Shown: positions 1-5,971 of the stretch, one piece after another | Layout of the letters: each line of letters begins with the position of its first letter | Numbering within the stretch: position 1 is the stretch's first letter | From: an archaeon | Lineage (GTDB): Archaea > Asgardarchaeota > Heimdallarchaeia > Hodarchaeales > S146-22 | DNA: 7,234 nucleotides | Assembly (NCBI GenBank): GCA_024276395.1 | Contig: JAJRXH010000212.1 | Coordinates: 1-7,234 of the forward strand | Direction: 5' to 3' | The notes under the pieces: generated by a model | Databases searched by the model: none | Told to the model about the DNA's origin: nothing | The model's input: only the letters and a program-made list of their open reading frames with translations | Made by a program: the position numbers and the translations under genes

Positions 1-1485
1 AAAGTACTCTAGATTTTCCATCACGTTATCACAGGCATTAACAATGTATGGTTCCTGAAATGGATTGACCACGTCATACGTGAATGGGCTAATTCTTGGC
101 GTGGTATAATCAATAACCCCAAGATTCACCGTGATGATCGTTCCATACAAAGTATCATTAAGAATGGAATACCAATTCTCAAGAATCGTGTCATTCAATT
201 CATTAATTTCATAATGATAAGAGATTTCTGTATCTCCTTTAATTGAACTAGTGGGACCTCCTAGTTGAAATGTATGATAAAACGTTGCTACCGTAATGTT
301 AATTGTTGATGATCCAAATAAAGAAGTCGTCAAGTACTGTCCAAGAACGATATTAAGGTCATTTTTAGTATAAGTGACGTTAACTAAAGAACCCAAAAAC
401 GGCTGGAATTCCTCTTGTATTCCAAGAGACACATTCATCGAAGTGCCAACATTCCCATGATTCACCTCATAGACTTGAATATCGTGAGATGGACGAGTAG
501 TGTTGGCAACATCCAAAACAACACGTACCGGCCTTCCTAGGCTGGTAGGGTCAACAAACAACAGTACTTCTTCGAAATCATTTACGTGGACATCAACGGA
601 AGTAGGAGTCCCAAATGTTTCTTTATCCCAATAGAAAAAATATTGCAATGCTAACAATTCTTTCTGGAAAATAGAATCATTTCCCTTGACAACTCTTCCG
701 TGAACAGCGTTAGGCTCTTCCGTCCCACTAGTACCATCTTCTATGTAGATGTATGGCTTATATCCTTCTAACAGTTCACTAGCTGTCATGGTGAACTTTT
801 GTAATCCTAAATAAGTGGTAATGGAGACCGAAAGACTCGCATCACCCGTATCTGTAAGCATCGTAATCGTCTGATTAGTTGTTGTAGGATGAGCATACAC
901 GATGCTGCCCACGTAATCATCATACCCGGTATCAGCATCCCAAATCTCAATTCGAATTGAGATGTTCCAAGCCCAACCATTAAAAACTGGAAGATTAAAA
1001 ATCTTGCTTTCTCCATCATTGAAGGGATAGTTACCAGCAAGAGGTTCTCTAGTCAAGTTTCCATTTATCCATATTTTAAAGTAAATGTCACCAGCTCCAA
1101 TTGAATCATGATCATTAAAGATTGTAACATTCAAAAACGTCACGTTATACCAGTAGAGACTCGGCATCGATAATGGTATCACATCATTTCCCACATATAC
1201 GGTGGTATTAGCATCGTTAAAGCCTGGTAAGTTTTCAACAAGAGGACTATAATTGAATTCTGGAATGTTGGTAACATTTTTCACGATACTTGAACTGAAA
1301 TTCTTGGAACTACTAAATGATACTGGTATTGACTCATTCAACGTTTCCATTTCCACAACTGATGTAGGAGAAATCTTGGGTATTGAACCTGCAATCCAGA
1401 CATGGTAAGGAACTACAACCGCTCCAATAAACAAAACAGTCACGAAAGATAATAATATACCGTTTTTCTTGCAAAATTCACTCAT
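1..1485 (-). CDS. Secreted or membrane-anchored glycoprotein with C2-like domain (3' end off window)
   Basis: An open frame of 495 codons runs from ATG at 1485 to the left edge with no stop. I read it by hand on the minus strand. The start is set by a perfect AGGAGG 4 nt upstream. Residues 1-8 are polar and basic, and residues 9-26 are a hydrophobic segment (ILLSFVTVLFIGAVVVP), so this is a signal peptide or an N-terminal anchor. The following 470 residues are Thr/Asn/Val-rich and beta-like, with 17 N-x-S/T sequons by my count, typical of exported archaeal surface proteins. Residues about 117-200 look like a C2 domain: loop 1 has DHDSIGAGDIYFKIWI (D125, D127, D133) and loop 3 has RIEIWDADTGYDDYVG (D183, D185, D189, D190), suggesting calcium binding. 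Residues 276-343 contain an H300-x2-D303-x-E305 motif that I cannot assign securely. Its partner, ligand and family are unknown. The coding call is strong; the function is inferred. Confidence 0.9.
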   Translation of the reverse strand, partial: MSEFCKKNGILLSFVTVLFIGAVVVPYHVWIAGSIPKISPTSVVEMETLNESIPVSFSSSKNFSSSIVKNVTNIPEFNYSPLVENLPGFNDANTTVYVGNDVIPLSMPSLYWYNVTFLNVTIFNDHDSIGAGDIYFKIWINGNLTREPLAGNYPFNDGESKIFNLPVFNGWAWNISIRIEIWDADTGYDDYVGSIVYAHPTTTNQTITMLTDTGDASLSVSITTYLGLQKFTMTASELLEGYKPYIYIEDGTSGTEEPNAVHGRVVKGNDSIFQKELLALQYFFYWDKETFGTPTSVDVHVNDFEEVLLFVDPTSLGRPVRVVLDVANTTRPSHDIQVYEVNHGNVGTSMNVSLGIQEEFQPFLGSLVNVTYTKNDLNIVLGQYLTTSLFGSSTINITVATFYHTFQLGGPTSSIKGDTEISYHYEINELNDTILENWYSILNDTLYGTIITVNLGVIDYTTPRISPFTYDVVNPFQEPYIVNACDNVMENLEYF

Positions 1486-1489
1486 TTAA

Positions 1490-1495
1490 CCTCCT
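1490..1495 (-). promoter_or_regulatory. Shine-Dalgarno site of the surface glycoprotein gene
   Basis: The minus strand reads AGGAGG, then TTAA, then ATG. This is a full match to the 16S anti-Shine-Dalgarno core at close spacing. It decides the start at 1485 and shows that the transcript is not leaderless. Confidence 0.85.
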
Positions 1496-1530
1496 ATCGG
1501 AAATCCAAAGAAATGAGGGGGCGATCAAGA

Positions 1531-1596
1531 AGATCTATCCCCACTTATTTCGAGATCTCTCTAGATTATTATTGTTTAGATGTTTAGACTAGATCT
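1531..1596. promoter_or_regulatory. Cluster of AGATCT palindromes and a tandem TGTTTAGA repeat
   Basis: Three copies of AGATCT lie at 1531-1536, 1553-1558 and 1591-1596, with centres 22 and 38 bp apart. TCTAGA occurs at 1560-1565. Between the second and third copies is a perfect head-to-tail duplication of TGTTTAGA (1573-1580 and 1581-1588). The cluster is 46-111 bp upstream of the surface gene's start codon, where its promoter and operators should be. Regulatory function is inferred from position and repetition only. Confidence 0.35.
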
Positions 1597-1649
1597 AACA
1601 CATTTGATGCTCCAAGACAAATAGAAACTTTCAAAAGCATCCTCAATAT

Positions 1650-1671
1650 CCTTTTAGAGGATTATAAAAGG
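1650..1671. repeat. Perfect 7-bp inverted repeat around a TATA-like sequence
   Basis: CCTTTTA (1650-1656) and TAAAAGG (1665-1671) are exact reverse complements separated by 8 nt. The right arm overlaps TTATAAAAGG, which resembles an archaeal TATA box on the plus strand. It could be an operator over a promoter or a weak hairpin; nothing here decides between them. Confidence 0.35.
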
Positions 1672-1885
1672 AAAATTACTTCAACAAATCACATAAAAAA
1701 GACGATCTTATGACACTTATGATAGTAGTAAAAAATTCATTTCACACTCATTCTGGAACCATTCATCTTTCAATCACGAAGCCACCCAGGTAGAGCTGTA
1801 ACAAGCAAATCACCGATTAAATCTTAATGAAAAGAATTTCAGGAATTTATCTACCAAAATCATGCAAATAGATCGAGCTTCAGAA

Positions 1886-1900
1886 GTGAAAAAATTTCAC
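1886..1900. promoter_or_regulatory. Candidate operator GTGAAA-AAA-TTTCAC upstream of nurA
   Basis: A perfect 6-bp inverted repeat with a 3-nt spacer ends 66 nt before the nurA start codon. Its size and symmetry suit a dimeric helix-turn-helix or RHH repressor. The AT core could also serve as a TATA element, so binding would block transcription factor TBP. No second copy was noticed in the window. Confidence 0.35.
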
Positions 1901-1932
1901 TTGATGAAAACCGATAATTCAGCAATAACTTG

Positions 1933-1963
1933 TCACCTCACCTCCGATTGTAACTTGAGGTGA
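1933..1963 (+). promoter_or_regulatory. nurA ribosome binding site inside a sequestering hairpin
   Basis: The nurA Shine-Dalgarno GAGGTGA (1957-1963) ends 3 nt before ATG. The 8-mer TGAGGTGA (1956-1963) is perfectly complementary to TCACCTCA at 1933-1940, with a 15-nt loop. A second, overlapping copy, TCACCTCC at 1938-1945, can pair with GAGGTGA over 7 bp with a 12-nt loop. TCACCTCC is also the sequence of the 16S rRNA 3' tail. The transcript could therefore fold to hide its own start site in two alternative ways. The complementarity is seen directly; regulation is inferred. Confidence 0.5.
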
Positions 1964-1966
1964 AAA

Positions 1967-3382
1967 ATGACATCGTTTCTCAGTGCAAACAACATTCTTA
2001 AAAAGTGGGATTGCACGTGGAGGTTAGACCAAGCAAGCGAGGAAGATGCAATTGATGAGGTGGAAATTTCCTTGCCTTCCAGAATGCTAACAAGCTTCCA
2101 TCGTCGAGCTGCCAAGGCGTTGAAACAAGCTTTTGAATTTCCACGGTTGCCATTGGATGATATCAGCGCGTTTGATTCAAGAGACGACACTATTGTCGCG
2201 CCTTTGATAGAAAATGCCATATCTGGTGATGGAATTTCCGTTCATGAACTTGAACGACCCACACCAAGAAACATGCGTCATTTTCTCCAAGGAAGAAGCA
2301 TCTGGGCAATTGATGGTGGATTACTCACGTGGAATTTTCATCAAGGAGTATTAGTCGTTGGAAAAGTAACAGTGGTTCGCCTGAAATACTTTGGAGCTCC
2401 GTCTGTAGAACAAGTCATCGAGATGCCAATGCTCCCAATCATCCTTGAAAAAGTCATTTACCAGCCAGAAGAAAGCTTTGCAGAATTACTCCATTCATTC
2501 TTTCATCATGCAATGGCCGTGCTTCCTAGTTCTAGCAGACTCCACACGGGAACTGGGACGACGAATTATTATAATAATCCCGATGAATTTTTCAATACCA
2601 TTCCAGATGAGCTTCTTTCGCTTCCTTATCACGAGAGAGAAAGCTGGAAAAAACGTGTTGATGCAATGAGAGAGACATCCGAACACGTTGCAACAATTTT
2701 TTGCTTGAAAAATGCACGAAGGGGTGACATCATCCTCCGTGATGGACAAATTTACGGATCTTATCGCTTTGTAAACCAGCTACGTTATCAAGACGAAAGA
2801 GGCAAGAGCCTTTTAGAATATCTCCAAGAAGAAATAAAAAGGGCAACAGAAAGGGGAATAAGACTCATTGGAGTCGTGAAACGGCCAACAGCAAGTTACT
2901 GCATCAAGTGGTTCTTGAAAAACGGAATTGAAACAGCTGCCTGGTACGGATCAGATGGAGCACTCTATGACGAATTACTCATGGAAGGGCAACGATCTAA
3001 TCTGTGGCGTCTACAATTTACCAAGAACGAAAAAAAACGATCGACATCAAGCATGACGAAATGGTTTTACGAGAACACGGGCTTTTTTTACGTGAAGACT
3101 CGGAGATATAGCACTCCGTTGCGAATTGAATTTTGCCTTCATGAGGACATGTACGAGCAATGGATTGAAGAAATAGCCAATCAAGTCTATTATATGGCAT
3201 TAGGCTCTGGACACGTGGCAGGCTTGCCACATGGAATTGTCATTGCTGATAATTATGCAAAAGTTCATCGAAGTGACATACATAACATGATAAAAGGAAT
3301 AATTGAAGAGTTAGAAGCATCTTCTGATGAAGAAGACTTAGAATTAGCACGGTATCTCCGAAAGAAATTATTCCTTCCCTGA
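1967..3382 (+). CDS. nurA: NurA-family DNA nuclease
   Basis: This is a 471-residue NurA-domain protein, the nuclease that works with HerA to resect DNA ends. Motif I is AIDGG with the metal-binding D116. A second acidic motif is IILRDG (D259), preceded by E239 as a possible third ligand. A conserved-type lysine follows in LIGVVKR (K305). The C-terminal NurA pattern is present as FFYVKTRR...LRIEF (373-389) and GLPHGIVIADNYAKVHRSD (419-437). The spacing between D116 and D259 is longer than I expect for short NurA proteins, with a Gly/Thr/Asn-rich stretch at 194-204 that looks like an insertion or loop. Residues 1-100 precede the catalytic core and are not recognised. There is no signal peptide, so it is cytoplasmic. 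The ATG at 1967 is supported by GAGGTGA 3 nt upstream. It lies 48 nt upstream of herA on the same strand, almost certainly cotranscribed. Total length is near the upper end for the family. The family call is firm; nuclease activity is inferred from motifs. Confidence 0.88.
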   Translation: MTSFLSANNILKKWDCTWRLDQASEEDAIDEVEISLPSRMLTSFHRRAAKALKQAFEFPRLPLDDISAFDSRDDTIVAPLIENAISGDGISVHELERPTPRNMRHFLQGRSIWAIDGGLLTWNFHQGVLVVGKVTVVRLKYFGAPSVEQVIEMPMLPIILEKVIYQPEESFAELLHSFFHHAMAVLPSSSRLHTGTGTTNYYNNPDEFFNTIPDELLSLPYHERESWKKRVDAMRETSEHVATIFCLKNARRGDIILRDGQIYGSYRFVNQLRYQDERGKSLLEYLQEEIKRATERGIRLIGVVKRPTASYCIKWFLKNGIETAAWYGSDGALYDELLMEGQRSNLWRLQFTKNEKKRSTSSMTKWFYENTGFFYVKTRRYSTPLRIEFCLHEDMYEQWIEEIANQVYYMALGSGHVAGLPHGIVIADNYAKVHRSDIHNMIKGIIEELEASSDEEDLELARYLRKKLFLP

Positions 3383-3430
3383 CCAAGAAAGAACGAAAAA
3401 CAATCGAAAGCACGCAGTATGGTGTAAAAA

Positions 3431-5299
3431 ATGATGTTAGACACGTTAGATTCACCACGAGAGGATGTGACCACAGACGAGAATTACGTGGGCGTGGTTG
3501 CTGGGGGATATGAAGAAGAAATCGAAACAGATCAATTCACGGTTGTCGTGCATCCACAAGCGGCACACCGCTATTCCTCCGTGCTTGGAATCAATACAAT
3601 CTTGAGGATAGAGACAGACGTCGTGAAACCAGATAATTCTACTTTCAAGTTCATCACGTTTGGAATCGTGGAAGATGTACGAATCATTCCTAGCGCTGCG
3701 TTCATCAATTCAAAAGATATGTCAAGAAGTGATTATTACAAGACCCCAGATTTTCCGTTTTCATCCACATCTGAAGATGCCCTTCGTCTCATCGTAAAAT
3801 CCATTGGACACGTTAATCCTCATTATCCACGTGACATCTACGGTCCAACAAGGCCTCCAGAACGTGAGAGCAAGGCATATCTTGCAAATCCAGATGAAGT
3901 TCGTCTTGTCATCATGCGCGACTTCTCAAAACAACTGGAACAATTTACTCTCGGTGCTTATTCAACTCCAGATGGTATATACCGGCCAGTAACTTCCATC
4001 ACTCTTCCTTACAATCAAATCTTTCTCCATGGAGCTATCTTTGCAACCACTGGATGGGGGAAGACTATGCTAATCAAGCATCTCATTCAGGAATTCTTGT
4101 CCAATTCACAGACCCCGCCAAGCATCATCGTCTTCAATCTCAAGCATGACGACTTCTACCAGATGGACATGCCACTAGATGAACTTGAACTTGAACAAAT
4201 GAGACAACGAAACTTGGATGCCGTGAAATTGTTAGATGATCTTAATTACAAGCCAGCTGGAATTCCAAGAGACCGCTATCACGTGTATCCAATCTCATCA
4301 ACTCCATCACACGAGGCTGCTCAGACAACAACACTTCGCCCCCATTCCATACATTTTGAACAGCTTGGAACCAGTGAGGAAGATCTTGCCCTATTTAACC
4401 TCATTCTCGAGAATTTAAACCTCACTGCTACCGCAATCACCTACTTGATGGACTATTATCGTGAATTCAAAAGACATTTTACGAGGAATAGTTCCATTCA
4501 CGAAGATGGGCAACCTGGAACTCCTTTCGTATATGGAAAAAGCCAAGAAGGAAACAGGCAAAAAGAATACTTTAGAGCTCCAGTCCGCGATAAACTTTCT
4601 TCATTTTTAGCCGTGCTTCGATGGGCCAACTCACAAGTAGAAGGTAGATGGGTCAAGATCTTTTGTAGTCACTCAAATTGCTACCGCAATGGAGAAGTCG
4701 TGAGCCTTCACAAGCAATCAGTCGAATCCATCCTTCCTCGCCTTAACATTCTCAGAAGCATTGGAATTTTCGACGTGGGGCAAGACATCGACATCGAACG
4801 GCTTTGCATTGGCGGGAACCTTCACGTCATTGACGTGGTACCAATAAAATCTGCGATTGGGCAAGAAATTTTCATCGGTTATGTTCTGCATCGCCTTTTC
4901 CAATACGTGAATCAACGGCTATACGATCCGGAAAAATATCATGGTGTTGTCATTTTCCTAGATGAAGCTTGGCGGTTCTTCCGAATGCCAAGCCTGATAG
5001 ACAAGATCGAAGTCATTAGCCGGATGGGAAGATCATTAAAAGTGGGGCTATGGCTCGCAGATCAGTCCGTGCCTACTTCTCAGTCCTTGATGCCCATTCT
5101 AAATAACATTCGCACCGTCATTGCTGGTGCCATGGCTATTGGAATCCGTGATTTACGAAAGTTAATTCCCCTTGATGAACGATGGGAACGACTGCTCTCT
5201 AACGTGAGAAGTGGAACAGGCGTGTTCTTCAATCAAGAATTTTCTCGAATTCCCATTACTTTCACGTATCCACCGGCACGATGCTATCATCACTACTAA
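3431..5299 (+). CDS. herA: HerA-like hexameric DNA translocase ATPase
   Basis: This 622-residue protein has the HerA layout. Residues about 18-85 form an N-terminal beta-rich HAS-barrel (GVVAGGYEEE...FGIVEDVRI). The RecA-like ATPase follows, with Walker A ATTGWGKT at 205-212 (K211, T212) and Walker B VVIFLDEAW at 506-514 (D511, E512). Residues 528-546 (VISRMGRSLKVGLWLADQS) match the arginine-finger and sensor region of HerA/FtsK proteins (R531, R534, Q545). The roughly 290 residues between the Walker motifs hold the usual insert of helices. The first Walker A glycine is alanine (A205), and W209 sits between the two glycines; the lysine and threonine are intact, so ATP hydrolysis is expected. 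HerA hexamers pump duplex DNA into the NurA dimer. The start follows a weak GGTG at 3421-3424; ATG at 3434 is an alternative. The gene ends 59 nt before a convergent stop codon. Related FtsK/VirB4 ATPases are less likely because nurA is adjacent. Confidence 0.88.
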   Translation: MMLDTLDSPREDVTTDENYVGVVAGGYEEEIETDQFTVVVHPQAAHRYSSVLGINTILRIETDVVKPDNSTFKFITFGIVEDVRIIPSAAFINSKDMSRSDYYKTPDFPFSSTSEDALRLIVKSIGHVNPHYPRDIYGPTRPPERESKAYLANPDEVRLVIMRDFSKQLEQFTLGAYSTPDGIYRPVTSITLPYNQIFLHGAIFATTGWGKTMLIKHLIQEFLSNSQTPPSIIVFNLKHDDFYQMDMPLDELELEQMRQRNLDAVKLLDDLNYKPAGIPRDRYHVYPISSTPSHEAAQTTTLRPHSIHFEQLGTSEEDLALFNLILENLNLTATAITYLMDYYREFKRHFTRNSSIHEDGQPGTPFVYGKSQEGNRQKEYFRAPVRDKLSSFLAVLRWANSQVEGRWVKIFCSHSNCYRNGEVVSLHKQSVESILPRLNILRSIGIFDVGQDIDIERLCIGGNLHVIDVVPIKSAIGQEIFIGYVLHRLFQYVNQRLYDPEKYHGVVIFLDEAWRFFRMPSLIDKIEVISRMGRSLKVGLWLADQSVPTSQSLMPILNNIRTVIAGAMAIGIRDLRKLIPLDERWERLLSNVRSGTGVFFNQEFSRIPITFTYPPARCYHHY

Positions 5300-5312
5300 A
5301 CCAAACAAAGAG

Positions 5313-5355
5313 TCGAGAAGAAAGGAAAGACACGATATCTTCTCTTTCTTTTCGA
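5313..5355. terminator. Imperfect stem-loop between convergent herA and RHH stop codons
   Basis: TCGAGAAGAAAG (5313-5324) pairs with CTTTCTTTTCGA (5344-5355) over 12 bp with a single G-T (G-U in RNA) position and a 19-nt spacer. It fills nearly the whole 59-bp gap between the two convergent genes. One strand of each arm is polypurine and the other polypyrimidine, so both transcripts meet pyrimidine runs here. It may end transcription in both directions; archaeal terminators usually need only T-runs, so the stem itself may be incidental. Confidence 0.35.
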
Positions 5356-5358
5356 TCT

Positions 5359-5568
5359 TCAACGACTTGTCTTGATGATTTGTTGTTCTGCACGCTCCAG
5401 TCCAGTCACCTGAACCTCTTTCTCTCGCGACACGTCTTCTGCAAGCTGTTCAAGATAAGCCTTCACGGCCCGAGAGATAAATTGACAGCGAGTGGCAAAT
5501 TCTCTTTTTCGGACTCTTTCATCTATTTGGGATAGTAGATATTCAGGAATGTGAACTATGATATCCAT
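5359..5568 (-). CDS. Ribbon-helix-helix (CopG/Arc-type) DNA-binding protein
   Basis: A 69-residue protein with the RHH fold: a short strand IIVHI (residues 3-7), helix 1 over 8-22 (PEYLLSQIDERVRKR), a turn FATR, helix 2 over 27-42 (CQFISRAVKAYLEQL), and a charged tail 43-69 rich in Glu, Lys and Gln. Dimers of such proteins insert a two-stranded sheet in the DNA major groove and usually repress. The frame also allows GTG at 5577 and ATG at 5574, but GGAG at 5580-5577 lies 8 nt upstream of the ATG at 5568 and overlaps the GTG, so I choose 5568. It is convergent with herA and divergent from the GNAT gene. A perfect inverted repeat at 5613-5638 lies upstream of its start and could be an autoregulatory site. 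It could be an antitoxin-like regulator, but no toxin gene is in its operon within the window. Targets are unknown. Confidence 0.82.
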   Translation of the reverse strand: MDIIVHIPEYLLSQIDERVRKREFATRCQFISRAVKAYLEQLAEDVSREKEVQVTGLERAEQQIIKTSR

Positions 5569-5612
5569 TACCATCACTCCTTTTTTCTTGGGAAAGTAGG
5601 TGTTAGCATGTA

Positions 5613-5638
5613 CTCTTAGATTCCTTGCATCCTAAGAG
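5613..5638. promoter_or_regulatory. Candidate RHH operator CTCTTAG-N12-CTAAGAG
   Basis: CTCTTAG (5613-5619) and CTAAGAG (5632-5638) are perfect reverse complements with centres 19 bp apart, about two turns of DNA. The site lies 45-70 bp upstream of the RHH start, in its expected promoter. Autoregulation through paired half-sites is common for RHH proteins; binding here is inferred. Confidence 0.4.
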
Positions 5639-5959
5639 ATGATGTCTTCCTCGAAACATCTCGATACATACCTTTCCATCAAAGATTAACTTGCAGCGTT
5701 AAAAACATTAGACACACTAGCTTAAAAGAAAAAATACTCGATTCATCACTAACTGAGCCATCACCATTAATTCCGTGATCTAGAAATGAACGTAAAAATG
5801 TAAAGAAGAACTCAATCAAAAACAAACACGGACATAAATGAAAGAAACATGACGTTAACTTGGATGTGACTTGAATCCAATCCACATTCACCGAAGGAGC
5901 ACATTTCTTGATGAAAGCACGAAAAAAGCATTCCTTCCTTCTTTAAAAGAGAACATAAC

Positions 5960-5964
5960 TGAGG
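5960..5964 (+). promoter_or_regulatory. Shine-Dalgarno site of the GNAT gene
   Basis: TGAGG ends 7 nt before the ATG at 5972. The spacing and match support this start. Confidence 0.65.
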
Positions 5965-5971
5965 AATCGAC

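Larger units (their letters stand above)
1486..1966. other. Divergent intergenic region, no gene seen
   Basis: This 481-bp stretch separates the minus-strand surface gene from plus-strand nurA, so it must hold both promoters. I found no convincing ORF, tRNA or other RNA gene. It is AT-rich and contains several short perfect repeats, listed separately. Smaller ones include CTTATGA-CA-CTTATGA (1707-1722, direct) and ATTAA-ATC-TTAAT (1816-1828, inverted). No single TATA/BRE can be chosen with confidence. AT-rich candidates are TTATAAAAGG at 1662-1671 and the AT core of the palindrome at 1886-1900; the latter would place a nurA transcript start near 1920. Confidence 0.7.
5569..5971. other. Divergent intergenic region between RHH and GNAT genes
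   Basis: These 403 bp separate two divergent starts and should carry both promoters. I see no credible gene. An 11-codon ORF at 5911-5946 (MKARKKHSFLL) follows a GGAG by 11 nt but is too short to call. Inverted repeats occur at 5613-5638 and, more weakly, TTGGAT (5860-5865) with ATCCAA (5875-5880). TTTAAAAG at 5942-5949 is TATA-like on the plus strand, but it is so close to the GNAT start that it would give almost no leader, which conflicts with the Shine-Dalgarno there. No promoter is therefore assigned with confidence. Confidence 0.65.

Noticed and set aside
807..1040. 77-codon minus-strand frame inside the surface protein gene
   Set aside because: It overlaps the long 495-codon frame that has a signal segment, C2-like loops and a Shine-Dalgarno; this one has none of these.
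1780..1835. tRNA-like sequence around GGTAGAGCTGTAAC
   Set aside because: There is no acceptor stem, no anticodon arm and no GGTTCGAATCC-type T-loop at the right distance.
1933..2220. 95-codon minus-strand frame over the start of nurA
   Set aside because: It lies antisense to the well-supported nurA N-terminus, shows no domain pattern and ends inside the ribosome-site hairpin; it is a shadow frame.
5569..5577. GTG start at 5577 for the RHH protein
   Set aside because: The GTG overlaps the GGAG ribosome site itself. ATG at 5568 is placed 8 nt after it and begins directly at the RHH strand.
5911..5946. An 11-codon leader ORF (MKARKKHSFLL) upstream of the GNAT gene
   Set aside because: The nearest GGAG is 11 nt away, the peptide is too short for coding statistics, and its stop overlaps the TATA-like TTTAAAAG. 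Chance is a simpler explanation.
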